DNA of 64,000 nucleotides from the NCBI GenBank assembly GCA_023052935.1, contig CM041294.1:14371791-14435790 (forward strand), written 5' to 3'. Numbering within the stretch: position 1 is the first letter of the stretch; every line of letters starts with the position of its first letter. The DNA is from Piezodorus guildinii (taxonomy: Eukaryota; Arthropoda; Insecta; Hemiptera; Pentatomidae). The position numbers and the translations under genes were made by a program. Positions 1 to 11,371 of this stretch are shown here, piece after piece. The notes beneath the pieces are model-generated. The model saw only the letters and a program-made list of their open reading frames with translations. It did no database searches and was not told where the DNA came from.

Positions 1-105
1 TTCTTTAATAGTTTCACGTATTTTAATCTCTAACTGTATTTGAAAATTCTTTCATTGATTTTAAAAACGGAGGTAAGTTAAATCGTGTGTTGCCCACACC
101 AGATT
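1..105 (+). repeat. R880 repeat, 3' tail fragment
   Basis: The end of the recurrent R880 element, recognised by its terminal block GTGTGTTGCCC-CACCAGA followed by a T run. The same tail ends the copies at 16560, 39437 and 63192. The window edge or an older truncation removes the rest. Confidence 0.75.
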
Positions 106-151
106 TTTTTTCTCATCATTATCCTAAGTTTTCTTTTGGTTCCATATTTGT

Positions 152-288
152 GCGATATATCTTTGGCCGCTCTAAAAGTCTTTGATACATTAGTGTTATT
201 TATTTAATTGTTTACACATCCCTACGTTTCAGCCTCTAGTGACATTTTCAAGTATCATGCATATCCAAAAATGTATCAAAGACTTCTT
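152..288. mobile_element. MITE copy 1 (GCGATATATC TIR), damaged right end
   Basis: The left terminal repeat GCGATATATCTTTGGCCGC and an inverted right-side sequence (ATGTATCAAAGACTTCTT) match the better-preserved copy at 16609-16774. About 45 bp upstream of the MITE, following the R880 tail, is also shared by both copies. The two loci may therefore derive from one duplicated R880+MITE unit. No coding capacity. Confidence 0.55.
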
Positions 289-392
289 CTTCTTCACGTA
301 TTTTTATCTCTAACTTTATTTGAAAATTCTGTCATTGATTTTAAAAATGGAAGTAAGTGAAAGTCGTGTGTTGCCCGCACCAGATTTTTTTT
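289..392 (+). repeat. R880 repeat, second 3' tail fragment
   Basis: Repeats the terminal ~100 bp of R880 (CACGTATTTTTATCTCTAAC ... GCACCAGA + T run) directly after the damaged MITE. Confidence 0.7.
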
Positions 393-984
393 TACTTTTA
401 AACGTTCCAGAAGGTCCTCCCTTATCCCTTCTTGGCCGAAGGGAAGAAGTAAGTAGGAGGAGAGCTAGGACCTCGCCGCGAAGGGACAGATGAAGGCCGC
501 GGACTATCAAGTCGTGGATCAAGACTGATTGAGACGTATCCAGTCAGTCGTGAGTCTTCTAGGGCAGGTCCATTAGCTCAGTCCCACTATTCCTCAGTCA
601 CGGAGAGATAGCTCCCCGACCGATGGTTAATGAGCCTTTCAGGCCCCGATAAACCCTTCGCTGGGGGTAATGATTCTAGAAAAAAACATTTTTATTTTCC
701 ACTCTTCTCATAATGAGCTGAAAAAGAAAAAAAAAGGAAGGGTTGTCGCACCAATATTTCACTGTCACCGGAGAATTTCTTAAAAGACAAACAAAAAACA
801 AACAACTTAAAATATCACCTTTCCGTCTAATTTATTTCGCGTCGCATTTTCGATTTTCGCTCATGCTCGTTAAGAAAGATCCAGCCGCAGTGTCGTGAAG
901 GAAATAACGAATATTAAATTGAGCAAGTGAATACGATTTCATAAAACTAATAAGGCTCTTAGTATTCATATCCTGGATCATATC
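393..984. other. Unclassified spacer with GC-richer block
   Basis: A GC-richer block at about 400-665 contrasts with the AT-rich surroundings. No frame shows a recognisable domain; the 68-codon open frame on the minus strand here is not convincing. From 670 to 984 it is plain AT-rich sequence. Confidence 0.4.
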
Positions 985-1157
985 AGAATAAATGAACACG
1001 GTATTAGAGAGTTACTAAATCCCTTTGAAAAATAAATATGAATATAGGTAACGTTATTTAATTTTGAAATTCTACTTCGACTTCATTAAAAATTTTACAT
1101 TTTTTTCATTTAATTAGCAAAATAAATGCAATTTTCAAGAAGAAGAAATTTAATATA
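985..1157. repeat. Flank shared with the 46.5-kb mariner copy
   Basis: This stretch (ATAAATGAACACGGTATTAG ... to the mariner TIR) matches the reverse complement of 46470-46640. The mariner copies at 1158 and 45623 therefore sit at the same position of a larger repeat and share an insertion history. Confidence 0.7.
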
Positions 1158-1982
1158 TTGGGTTGTTTCACATGAAATGTCCGTTTTTATAGTTTCTGAA
1201 ATACATAATGGATTTTGCAGGTCTCTGTTGTTTTCTTCCGAATGTTTACATATTTAAAGTGAACAGTTTCAAAACCTCTACCTTTGTATTATAAACATTA
1301 GCTTCCCAATCAATTACCCACTTTTTAGAATACCTCCAAATATGTACATGGAGGCCGCTAGAAATATTTGCAAGGCGTTTGGGGAAGGGAGTGTTAATGA
1401 ACAGACCATTCGCCGTTGGACTTGGAAAACTTGTCCCGAAGAAGACCTCCGTCTGTAATAGACAACGATGTCGTCAAACATACAGTAGAAGGAAACCCTC
1501 TACCAAACTGTTAAAGGACTCTCAGCACAACTAAATGCAAGTGCATCTACCGTTTCCAGACATTTAAAGTGTATATGGAAAGTAAAAAAGCACGATACAT
1601 GGGCACCTCATGATCTCACTGAGCGGCAGCAAGACCCCATGTTTTAAAACATACCGTGCAAAAATTGAAAGAACTGGGCTACGAAGTTCTTCCGCACCCA
1701 CCATATTCTCCCGACTTGTCTCCAACAGATTACCACCTGTTCAGGAATTTAGACAACTTCGTCAAAGGAAAACTTTTTGAAAATGATGATCAAATGAAAA
1801 GTGCGTTTTCAGATTTTGTTTCACTTCAAAGCTCAGAGTTTTTCAGTTCGGGGATAAAAAAGTTGGTGTCATGTTGTGGAAAATGTGTAAAAAAAGAAGG
1901 TAAATACTTCGAATAAAATTATCTTGTTCTCATATCGTATTTTTAATAAAAATCCTTTAGCTTGAAAACGGACATTTCATGT
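1158..1982 (+). mobile_element. Mariner-family element, internally deleted, copy 1
   Basis: The left TIR begins TTGGGTTGTTTCACATGAAA directly after a TA dinucleotide. An inverted copy of its inner part (AACGGACATTTCATGT) ends near 1982, where the outer ~10 bp of the right TIR are lost. About 825 bp long, against roughly 1.3 kb for an intact mariner. The transposase region between the N-terminal helix-turn-helix and the third catalytic Asp is missing. Copies 2 and 3 are at 45623-46469 and ~47158-48052. Confidence 0.88.
1342..1916 (+). pseudogene. Mariner transposase remnant
   Basis: The first part encodes a degraded N-terminal DNA-binding region (EAARNICKAFGEGSVNEQ), interrupted by frame changes and stops. 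From about 1656 one frame stays open to 1916 and gives the C-terminal region with HPPYSPDLSPTDYHLF, which holds the third Asp of the mariner DD34D triad. The segment with the first and second Asp is absent: the sequence jumps from the linker after the helix-turn-helix to KELGYEVLPHPPYSPD. The same junction occurs in the copy at 45.9 kb. Catalytically dead. Confidence 0.85.
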
Positions 1983-2400
1983 ACTACATGTAAAATGATA
2001 TAAAGCTTTATAAATAAATCCGTTACCGGCTTTGATTTTGCTGCAAAGTTCTAGGATTTCTTTTCTTTTTTTTTTTTTCTTTAGTTCAGAGTTGAGCCAG
2101 AATAATGTCCGTGTACTGGTTTGAATCCTTACAAAAGTGCCCTATGGCTTCATACCCTACCTAGCTGAGAAGCCTTTTAACTGTGCAAACTAGGCAAATC
2201 AACGTTATCACATGCATTTTGATAATTTAATCGAGGTTACTCTTAATTTTTTTAATTAAAATATTTAAATTGTATGTTATTATCATAAATTAAAAACAAA
2301 AATAAAAGTCTTTCTTCCTTTGTAATGCCATCAAAAGAAAGAGATTCATATTCATACAATTTTTATTTTCTGTGTACGTAAGCACAACATATATTGAATA
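1983..2400. other. AT-rich spacer
   Basis: No recognisable coding, RNA or repeat feature beyond poly-T and poly-A tracts. Confidence 0.4.
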
Positions 2401-2401
2401 T

Positions 2402-3560
2402 CAGATGAGGAAGATGGTTGGGGGTGCGGTCATAAATTAAAAAACACAATTAAAAATAAGCGTTATTTTAATTATGTGCCGACGTTTCGGCCTACAATGT
2501 GGGCCTTCATCAGGGCTAAAAGAAACAAGATAACAACCAATGTAATTATAGACTTAATAATGCGTTAGGTATATAATAATAATATGACAGTAATAAATTA
2601 TGTGAAAATAAATAATATTAAATGTAAATGATAATAAGATGACAATTATAAAGTATGGAAATAAGGTGACAGTTATAAAGTATGGAAATAAACAAAATTA
2701 AGATGATAGTTATAAAGTATGGAAGTAGACATAATTGAGATGATAATATTGTAATGAGAATATATAAATAGAGACTAATGAAATGAAATGAAATGATAAA
2801 AAATGAAAAAAATAAAATGAATGAAAAAAAAATGAAAAAAATGATAAAGGAAATAAAAAAATGAAAAAAAATGATAAAGGAATGAAAAAAAAATGATAAA
2901 GGAAAAATATGTGAACAATTAAAATTTTAAATATTAACAATTTTGAGTTGATATATGACGGTAATATATTAAAAACATAGTTAAGAGAATAGGTAATATA
3001 TAAAAAAATATAGTCATTACAAAAGAGAAACAGTATGAATAAAAATTTAAATTTTAAAATAATGTAATATTAAACTAATAATTATATGTCAGGATATGTA
3101 ACGGAGAAAGATATGAGTATGGAAAGGGGGAGAAAGAAATGGGCGATGAAAAAAGACCCTTATCAATAAGAAAAAATACTTACATGACGTGCAAGCGTTG
3201 CCTACAGAAGTGATGTTTCCCAGTTTAAAAAACGCTCATTGCGTGGAACGGAAAACATGAGAACTAGAATGTCCGTTAGGAAAATTCCAAGAAGCTAAGT
3301 TATGTTTACTGATTCGATTGTTAAAAAATAGCCAAAAGTCATTACTTGAGAGTACTTGAGTTATTACTTATGAGTATTTGATAAAATTGTAAGAAATAGT
3401 GACGAGGTAAAGATTAAAAGATTTTAAGTAATAACGGATGACAATGATAAATGATGAATGATGATAAGGTAATAACGAATTATTATGTATTATCCGGTCA
3501 TATGGTTGTTTCAATAGGATTGATTGATAAATTTGTAGATAAACAACTAAGGAATACTTT
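2402..3560 (-). mobile_element. Ribozyme-bearing repeat (RZ-1), copy A
   Basis: A ~1.1-kb AT-rich repeat with no coding sequence. Its 3' end, on the minus strand, is at about 2402 (complement of GAGGAAGATGGTTGGGGGTG). It matches the reverse complement of 52190-54475, apart from that copy's nested insertions, and a short copy at 43598. A hammerhead-like motif lies ~75 nt from the end. Degenerate ~28-bp units around TTATAAAGTATGGAA occur at 2640-2730. The 76-codon minus-strand frame at 2710-2940 is a low-complexity artefact. Confidence 0.7.
2477..2517 (-). ncRNA. Hammerhead-like ribozyme motif H1
   Basis: On the minus strand: GCC, CTGATGA, one extra A, GGCC/GGCC hairpin, GAAA, CGTC, GGC. Stem I pairs GCC with GGC. 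The candidate cleavage triplet is GTC. Confidence 0.55.
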
Positions 3561-3954
3561 AAAAAATTTATGGAAATAAAATAGGCTAAAAATAATCAGT
3601 AAAAAAATATTTCAACAAAATTATATACTATTAAGAAGTAGTTATAACAATAAATTAAATATATTAATAACAACAATAATGAAAAAAATGAAAATATATT
3701 GAATAATTTAAACACCGACGTAAATAAATAGATTTTCGTCGTATTTATATTGTACTTAAACTCATAAAAAATAAAAACACTAAACACAATAAAAAAAATC
3801 GATTAGTTGCATTTCAGAAGTGTGGATCTATTAGAGAAAAATGCATGAAACTATTTTTCCTATTTTTGACCCTCACATTATTCAAAATTGCACTGCTCAT
3901 TATAATCAAAGAAGATTTTTCAGGAATTCGTTATTTATGGAAAAATAACTTTAT

Positions 3955-4470
3955 AAACATTTTTTTAAAGAAGAAAAATAACTTTATTCTGGGATTAAGT
4001 CCCCTAAGAATAAAATGAAATTTAACAATGTAAAATATTCACATCTGGCCTAGATACTAAATTAATGAGGAAAAAAGGAAAATAGATTTAACATTAGTAA
4101 AAATAAAATAAAAAAATAATGATAAGAAATAAATACATTTGGTGACAATATAATTAACTAATATTCAACGCTTTTGCTAAAACTAAAACAAAATGCACAA
4201 AAAAAAACACACACAAAGAGAACTACTAGTGTACATTTATTTCAACTTACTAAAACACTTTTAAAAATTAAAAGTATTGACTATCATTTAGCAGTAATTA
4301 TTATTGTCATATAGCGTCATTATGGGAAGTGAGAAGATACTGGAACAAAAGGTATTTGAAAGTGGAGAGAGAGGTTGCTCGACGGATGTTTGTTGGGAGA
4401 GAGAACTCCAAAAACTGGTGGAGCGGGCTAGAAAGGAACGTTGTTCAAACAAAAGTAAAATGTATTTCTT
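3955..4470 (-). pseudogene. CR1/L2-like LINE, 5'-truncated 3' end
   Basis: On the minus strand a frame around 4310-4450 reads SFLARSTSFWSSL, clearly related to FLARSTFFWNTL at the C-terminus of the LINE at 59196-60722. Downstream (minus sense), 3970-4010 matches that element's 3' UTR (AGGGGACTTAATCCCAGAAT versus AGGGACCTAGTCCCAGAATA). This is a short truncated copy of the same family. The coding part is frame-damaged and ends well before an intact stop context. Confidence 0.65.
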
Positions 4471-4499
4471 AATAAGTTTCATCAACACCTTTAATCTTT

Positions 4500-5560
4500 A
4501 TTGTATTTTATGACGTTTCGACGATTTTATTTATGAGCCCTAAAAAGGAGGTATAACTAAAGTATGTAAATTAGAATTGTTTTTTGTTTGTTTTTTTCGA
4601 TCAGGCCAATGAAGGATTACGCATTTTACACAAACAAAATTTCTTATTTTCCAAAAATATTTATATTCTGACTCTTATTAGTTCTTTTCTTTCCTCTGTC
4701 CTATTTCTACCAGGTTTGGATGGTTAGAAACCATTCATTGCAGATCAATTTTTCAATTTGTTTTTGTCCCTGTTTAAGAGCTTTCGTAATTCTTGAGATT
4801 TTGAGACATTTGTCAATATCTGTTGACAGTTTGTCCAGAAAAGAAAACGGCTGCACATTCTATACCTTTGATACTTTAAGTCAGGGTAAATTTTGTCTTA
4901 TTATCATGATGTTGCAACATTTAATTAAAATTTTTTTTTTAAATAATTAAAAATAGTATTTCCAGGATTTTTTTAGGCAACCCATTCTTAACATATTTTC
5001 TAATATACTAAATTTGTTATAAAATATGTTTCATTCTATTGTATTATCAGCTCGGTGCAGATCGTTTCAAGATCGAATCTCTCGACTATTCGTTTTGAGA
5101 AAATAAATATTGAGGATGGTGGTTATAAGAGATTGTAAAACAGTAAATAACTATTAATTAACATCCGGTGTTGGTTTCTCTCAGCCCTTTAAAAAAGCTG
5201 AAATCCGCATCCGCATCATGGTTCGACATTTTGGTTAATAAATATTTTTTTAATATTTTCTAATCTTTTATGACCGCCACTTGAACCATCTCATCTTTTA
5301 TATTTAACACGCTGTTAACTATTAACTATTTATATATCCTTAAAAAAAATTAAGCTATATCAAGAAAAGATTTTAACTGTATCACTTTTAAATATTTCTT
5401 GAACATACTAATTTAAGGTGTTTTGAAAAAGTAAACTAAATTACAGTATTCTGGTCATGTTCTGGGACTGTGAACTGTTATTTAAAAAAAAAAAAGTTTG
5501 TAGTCCTAAGACGCAAAAAAACTATAAAATATTTGCAAATAATCCCGGCTGATTACTATT
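4500..5560. other. AT-rich unclassified region
   Basis: Short open frames (for example 76 codons at 4720-4950) show no recognisable motif, biased composition or splice-linked partner. I see no repeat shared with the rest of the window. Confidence 0.35.
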
Positions 5561-5564
5561 ATTA

Positions 5565-5880
5565 TTTCCCTGGCCTCCTAAAAATGGCATCCTTAGCGGA
5601 GGTCATCAAGTTGATCCCTCGGAGGGCGGTCCAGTTTTTTAGAATCCGTGACTTACTATGATTGCCCCGGCAAAGGCACGACTCCTTGAGTTCCTTCAGA
5701 TCCCAGGCCGAGATACCGCCCCTCCCCCGGCCTACCTGTGCGAGGGTGGTCCTCATCCCTGACAATATAATGGCTCCTAGGATATCCTCCGGGGATGAAA
5801 TATACATGCCTCCGAATTATCATATCTTTACCCGGTAGATCCCACGATTGATGATCTTGTCTCCCGTTATAAGGCTTTTA
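5565..5880. other. GC-richer unclassified block, possible retroelement relic
   Basis: This stretch is clearly GC-richer than its neighbours and has short open frames on both strands (63 aa plus, 81 aa minus). No family motif is visible. It could be a decayed gag or other coding relic, or host sequence. No function is assigned. Confidence 0.25.
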
Positions 5881-6286
5881 TAACTGATAATTTTGGGCTA
5901 CCTGTATAAATAAATCATGAAGGTAAACATCCTTCCGCATATTTAAACAGATTGATTGAGTATTCTATTCCCTAGACAAACAAGTATCCTCTCAACAAAT
6001 GATAGAGAGAAATCATAATTTAGTATTTATTACAAAATTTACATGGACAGGAAAAAAAAATATTTTACTAATTTAATAAAAGTAATCCTAGGCTAAATTT
6101 GCATTCCATTAGGTTGCCAAATTATTGGCTGGTATGTTATATGAAATGTTTCATTAGATTCATCTTCGGAGTCCCCCAGACGCCCCAGCGCCTCCGACAG
6201 GTATGTCGAGTTGAAGTGGCTGAATCCAGTTTCTAGCCGACAGTATTTCTAGGGTGTTAATAATTGGGAAATTTTAATTTATTTTC

Positions 6287-6640
6287 TGTTATGTATATAT
6301 CGCTAATATTAAGTTCAGACGCAAGAGGGGGGCTCTGTTTACATTAAGAGGAATTAACTGATAGTGACCGCTTGGGGAGGGGAGAGTGCTCTGAGTTACA
6401 GGAGAGACAGGTCGCTTCGCTGTCGCTACTACGCTTGTCGTCTTTGTCGCTCGCCATCGTCGCCCGCAATTGTCCTCGTGACTTTAAGTACTCTTACGTT
6501 TATTAGAAAGTTAATTTTATTTGTTCATTGTATTTTTTTGTTTTCCTCAATATCTGTACTTTACAAAGTTGGAGACATTAATAAACCCCTAACGAAACCT
6601 AAACAAATATAAGGAATTCGGCGACTCATATTTAACGTTC
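6287..6640 (+). mobile_element. Possible solo LTR
   Basis: The stretch starts with TGTTATG, contains a GC-rich pyrimidine-biased core (6380-6480), an AATAAA-like sequence near 6579, and then a block resembling a primer-binding region (TTCGGCGACTCATATTTAAC). This layout suggests a solo LTR of a gypsy- or BEL-type element. No second LTR, terminal CA or target duplication could be pinned down, so the call is weak. Confidence 0.22.
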
Positions 6641-7373
6641 GGGTTGAGCCTGCGAGCGAGTGTGCTGTCGCCCCTCTCCCCAACATTGGGAGTTTTTCTA
6701 TTCCGTACTTTTAATTCTCAAAGCCCATCCTTCGTTTAACAGAATATCCCAGCCCACTATCCTCTATTTTCCTTCGCATCGAACACATACTTTAAAAAAT
6801 CATTTAGCTTGCGTGCCGTGCGTAAGATATGCAAATACCTTAACAAAAACTTTTCTATGATTTTATGATATTAGTGTGAGGTACAATTATAGTATCTCTC
6901 CATGCACATGTGTTTAGTAATATATAGTCATAGATGAATGCACTATTTTTGTATTTACTACACTATAGATAATGCAAGTAGTAGTTGTATGCCGTTCAAG
7001 ATATCCTATTTACTACTTTTATTAATAATATAAGTATAACCTTGTATTATATTATCACTTTCACCATTCCATCAATCAAGCTGGCTAGACTGCTGCGTAT
7101 GGAACATTTGGGTTCCCCAGTTGCAAGGTACTCAATGCACCACTAAAACGATCAGAGAGCTGTCAGCTAGTCTCACAAGGATGGGTTTTGACCCAACGGA
7201 TATTTCAAGCAGTGAGAGAAGAAAACATCTAGCAACAAAGCTGCATCGCAGCGTGGATGGGAGCGCATTGAGAGAATCCAAGAACTGTTTTCATCGACTC
7301 ATTGGCTGGCTGACTATGGAACTCCAGTGACTGGCCGTACATTTATCCAAAGTGTGCGAGCTCACATTAATTG
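6641..7373. other. Unclassified region
   Basis: An open frame of 69 codons (7121-7330) and a second frame through 7250-7370 look protein-like in composition but match no family I recognise. They lie directly upstream of a jockey 3' end and may be another decayed element. Confidence 0.25.
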
Positions 7374-7775
7374 AGGCTCTTCGAAACCATCTAATTCCTC
7401 CCGCATTCATTCCTAACAAGCCAAAATCCTTCGCAAAATCCTGAATGCTTCTTATTTAGTTACAAATCAACTCATTCGTAACGACCTTATCACCAGACCT
7501 AGCCCGTGATAGATACTCCTCTTTTCATTCTAAACTCCCTGTCCATACAAATCTACTTGTCCGTAATTTATAGATACCCTGATAACCCTCCAAGGCGACT
7601 GAAAAGAAGGTGGCCTCGGGACCTACTGAGTTAAAATAGTTAGTGAAGTGCTACCAGTGGATAGTTCTTTCTCAAGACATTTTCATGACTTTTTTTTTTT
7701 CATTCCTCATATTTACTTATTGTGTTCTTTAATACAGTTGTAAATTACTATAAATAAAAAAATAAATAAAAATTT
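7374..7775 (+). pseudogene. Jockey-clade LINE (subfamily A) 3' end
   Basis: 5'-truncated. The C-terminal reading (GSSKPSNSSRIH ... ILRKILNASYLVTNQLIRND ... RRLKRRWPRDLL) is broken by small indels and a stop, then runs into the subfamily A 3' UTR (AGTGCTACCAGTGG ... CAGTTGTAAATTACTATAAA) and an A-rich tail near 7756-7775. This is the same C-terminus as the fragments at 21211, 27123, 35629, 41973 and 55348. Confidence 0.85.
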
Positions 7776-8394
7776 CTATCCAAATGCCACACGTATACAA
7801 AAGAAAACAAAATATTTTTTCGATAAATTCTTAAAGAATACTTTACAATGAGCACTTGAAGCATTTTCAAATACCTTAAAATTGTAAGATATTACGTAAG
7901 ATGTTTTCAATAATTAATGATTGAGGAATGTAAGAACACTATTTAACTTTTTAATGTGAATGAATTTCTTCGAAACTCTTGATGTACCGATGTAATTTCT
8001 AAATATGTTTGAATGTTTTAGAAAAAAATACAATTTATGATAGAACTGAATAGATTATATCAATAATTCAGTGTTTAATATAAAGGTTACATCAATAATA
8101 TTATATTATAAAATAATTACGATATTTTTCGATAAATATTCAAAAATAAATATTTTTAAATATTCATTTGTTTAATTGTTTACTTTGATTCGATTGTTAC
8201 CGCCTATTTTAGTCCCTTATGTCCCCAGGGCACCATAATTACTTAAATATCCCATCGTCGTTGACTAACGCCTGCTCAGCTCACACAACCAGTAAGTAGA
8301 CATATCTGATTTAAATGTCTCTCACCTCTTTACCCATCCACTTTTAAAATCTCAACCTTTCCAACTTTTAGTTCTCTTCAAAAATTTCTAAGAA

Positions 8395-8398
<4 letters not shown>
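7776..8398. other. AT-rich spacer
   Basis: No feature recognised. Short A/T runs only. Confidence 0.4.

Positions 8399-8467
<69 letters not shown>
8399..8467. repeat. (AT)n microsatellite
   Basis: About 69 bp of uninterrupted AT dinucleotide repeat. Confidence 0.98.
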
Positions 8468-8469
<2 letters not shown>

Positions 8470-9010
8470 TATTTCACAGAGAGATATGTATACAAACGTA
8501 TTCACTATATTTTTATTTTTCACACTTTAAGAAAGAATGGACATTTTGTACGTCATAGATTTATAACTTTTTTTCTCTTACTGTTAAAAGTATTTTTTTA
8601 ATTTTTTAACTTTATAATGTCTCACTATTATAACTATTTAATCACTATATTTTTTTTCATACTTTAAAAAGTTAACTACGATTAATTAATTAAAAGTTAT
8701 AAATTAATTAAAAACTGTAAAAAAAATAACACATCTTTTATTAAAATTTCTTTTCCCTCTTTTGTTTTAAGAAATTATTACATTTATCAATTGTCATTAC
8801 TACTATCACTTTGTTTGTAATCTTTAGTATAATTTATTTTTCTTATCATCTTTATATATTGTATTCCACTGCTGGTTGTTATCTTAGTTTTTCTTATAGC
8901 CCTGAAGAAGGCCTATAATTTAAGCCGAAACGTCGGCACCAATAAATTAAGTTTACGATTAATTGTGGGTTAAATTGACTGCACCCTCAATCAACTTCTC
9001 TCATATATAC
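8468..9010 (+). mobile_element. Ribozyme-bearing repeat (RZ-2)
   Basis: AT-rich, non-coding, with a hammerhead-like motif at 8898-8939. About 45 nt further on it has the block GACTGCACCCTCAATCA, closely related to GACCGCACCCCCAACCA at the end of RZ-1. The 5' boundary is not defined; the start given is simply the end of the microsatellite. Confidence 0.45.
8898..8939 (+). ncRNA. Hammerhead-like ribozyme motif H2
   Basis: GCC, CTGAAGA, extra A, GGC/GCC hairpin, GAAA, CGTC, GGC. Stem I is GCC/GGC. Candidate triplet GTC. Confidence 0.5.
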
Positions 9011-9145
9011 ACACAGTCAACCATTGCCACTTCATGATAAAATAATTACTTTCATTACTTCAATCTCAGTGATTTTAGGATATTACTAAATTCTAAATAA
9101 ATGCAGAGGGAATATTTAATGTCTGAATAGCCTCGTAATTTTTAT

Positions 9146-9322
9146 AAAAAGAAGGTGGCCTCGGGACCTACTGTATTAAAATAGTTAGTGAAGTGCTACC
9201 ACTGGGTGGTTCTTTCTCAAGACATTTTCATGACTTTTTATATTCATTCTACATATTTACTTATTGTATTCTTTAGTACAGTTGTAAATTACTATAAATA
9301 AATAAAAAAAATTAAAAAAATT
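9146..9322 (+). pseudogene. Jockey-clade LINE (subfamily A) 3' end, very short
   Basis: Begins within the last codons (KKRWPRDLL), followed by the subfamily A 3' UTR and an A-rich tail. Confidence 0.85.
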
Positions 9323-10293
9323 TTCATAAAAATAAAATTTATTAATATTTAAGGCACATTGTTATATTTCGGCGTTACCTGAGGACTAAAGATTGGTTAA
9401 GGATGAAAATATTGTAATTAAAACAAAATAAGTGTAAATAAATCATCCTAGAACTTTCTTCAATATCCTTTCTCCTTTCTTTGACATTCCACCGGATTAC
9501 GTGTCTAAATTTAATCTATCCTCCATCAAACAAAAGAAGAGAAAAACACTTTGACATCCACGCAAAAACCGCTAACCAGCAGAAATCGCAGTGCCAAGTG
9601 AAAGGTGGAGTGCCCACGCTTCAAGCCAAGTGTTATTTCTTACTAATAGCTTCGAGAAAAAAAACTTTAACGTCCACAAAAGAGAAATCTCAGGCAAGAG
9701 AAAAATTATCGCAGTTTCTGTTCCTTACAGAATCGAGTCCAGTTGTTATTCTAGCAATTAATTTAGCAGTTAAGACTGCTAAATGCCTGGAGAAAAAGTT
9801 TTATAACAAGCGTTAAATCAAATTGGTTGCAATAAAATTACAATAAACGTTTGACGAATCGGGTCAAAACGAAGTGAAAGTGTCCTGGCAAACGCAGTTT
9901 TAAGATAATTGTAAATAATAGGAAGAGAATTAGGTAGATGTTGTCTCTTTTTAAACAATACTGTTCATAAAAATTATTTATTGACATAATTCATATCTAG
10001 TTTCTTTCTATTATTTATGAATTTACAATGACTATAAGTAAGGATAGTCGGAAAATTTACAATAAGTAGGCAGGAAATCATTTTAGAGTGCACCAGCCAA
10101 ATAATAACCTTTCATTGTCGTTTATTTGTTGATGTGCTTCATTCAAAAAGTGTAAAACTAATTTAGAGGGAAAAAACAAATGAAACAATATTTGATCAGG
10201 TGACTTATTAAAGTTATATGGATAACCAGTAATAATTATTTTTAAGAAATAAATAAAAATAATAAAATATAAAATTATTTCTATTCAATTTTT
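9323..10293. other. Spacer with a 111-codon open frame
   Basis: An open frame on the plus strand (9481-9816, 111 aa) is Lys/Gln-rich in its middle. It has no motif I recognise, no signal peptide and no clear neighbour. Its base composition is less AT-rich than the flanks. It could be a host exon relic or chance. The rest is AT-rich. Confidence 0.2.
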
Positions 10294-10781
10294 ACTTTCA
10301 CTTACTATATATAGTAAGAGAAAGTATTGCGATCGTGAAAATTTTCGCATTCCAGTTTTCAACGAAAATACACATTTTAGGGTCCCCTGTGTCCAAATAT
10401 CCAAGTCCCGCAAAAAGGTGTGTGTGTGTGATAACTTCCGGGCGGAAACGGTAAGTCCTATGAAACTGAATTTCATATTTAAGACAAATATACGCCCGAG
10501 ACGTACCAAAACCTTTTTCATCAAAATGAGCTTACCAGAAGAGCCACTTTATACCATGCATTTTGTACCTTAAACTCGCTATATCGATGTAAAATATAAT
10601 AGGCTTTAATATCATTTATGTTACATTCGGATTAAAATGGTCTGACAGGGCTTAAATGCCGATATTTTTCTTTCTCTAAAGTACCTTTAATTTTGTTAAT
10701 TCTATAAAAATAACTATATTATCTTGTTACCATATTAAAAACAGGTAAATATATAAATTGAATGAATTCGATACCCAACTA
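10294..10781 (+). repeat. R880 copy 1, 5' part (split by jockey insertion)
   Basis: Starts ACTTTCACTTAC, then a hairpin-forming CTTACTATATATAGTAAG and ATTGCGATCGTGAAAATTTT. It continues as in the full-length copy and is interrupted at the 16-bp target duplication 10766-10781. The element resumes at 15343, is interrupted again at 15588 and ends at 16560. A minus-strand frame (10285-10524) recurs in other copies, but is not clearly a protein. Confidence 0.85.
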
Positions 10782-10786
10782 TATTG

Positions 10787-11050
10787 AATATTTTTTTTAT
10801 TGAGATATATTACAATTTGTTACAAAATGAACAATAATAATATTGATAAGAGACCACATTCATACTATATATACAGAAAATAATAATAATGGTCAAATTT
10901 CATAAAATATAACATAAATTCAAATATATACAATAAAATAATAATAATAAATAAAAAACAAAACAAATCGAAACATAAACCTATTATTGAGATAAATAAA
11001 AAGTTGGCAAATAAATAAACATCTTACACACAATCATAACTATCATAGCA
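10787..11050 (-). other. Inverted LINE 3' UTR with poly-A
   Basis: Read on the minus strand this is AT-rich and ends ACAAATTGTAATATATCTCA, then ATAAAAAAAA next to the target duplication. The same sequence, diverged, forms 30902-31130 (minus). It belongs to the insertion above but points opposite to its ORFs. Confidence 0.65.
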
Positions 11051-11350
11051 TGCGCGTGAGTATAGCAGTCATATTTCAAGTCGGCTCTCGGATTTCTTGC
11101 TTTTACAGTTGGATTTCACTTCAGCACAGTCTTGAAAACATCATCAGACTTCAGGATAACAACAACAGTTATTATTGGAGCAAACAGCGGTAAGTTGTGA
11201 TATAATTTACAGTGTAAAGTGAATGCTGAGTCACCTCTTCATATCAGCTGATTGCCAATAGCCCGGCAAGGCTGGTCTTGCTTAACTTTTTTTAAGTTAT
11301 TGTTTTTTTTCCCACATCTGGTTATTATTTAATTACTTTCTATACATGAA
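11051..11350 (+). promoter_or_regulatory. Jockey-type 5' UTR, likely internal promoter
   Basis: The non-coding leader between the inverted segment and ORF1. LINEs of this clade usually use an internal RNA polymerase II promoter beginning at the first base. A plausible initiator is the CAGTC at about 11068, followed by a GC-richer stretch (TTCAAGTCGGCTCTCGG). This is inferred from family knowledge and position only. Confidence 0.35.
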
Positions 11351-11371
11351 ATGCGATATTATCATCAAGTA

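Noticed and set aside
220..260. ACGTTTCAGCCTCTAGTGACATTTTCAAG (in two parts) and its relative at 16685-16720, resembling a hammerhead core
   Set aside because: The hairpin would be AGCC/GGCT with the unpaired base on the other side, and the 16.7-kb copy reads GAAACCTAC. Sits inside the MITE interior; too far from the consensus to count.
2710..2940. 76-codon hydrophobic open frame
   Set aside because: Arises from low-complexity GAAAAAA/ATGAAAAAA repeats on the other strand within the ribozyme repeat.
4505..4560. TGACGTTTCGACGATTT with downstream ATGAGCCCT, resembling a minus-strand ribozyme motif
   Set aside because: GAAACGTCA is present, but no pairing stem II and no (C/T)TGANGA at the right distance. 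Left out of the 16.
11140..11175. CTTGAAAACATCATCAGACTTC in the jockey leader resembling a ribozyme core
   Set aside because: No GAAA partner or pairing hairpin; the resemblance is limited to short words.
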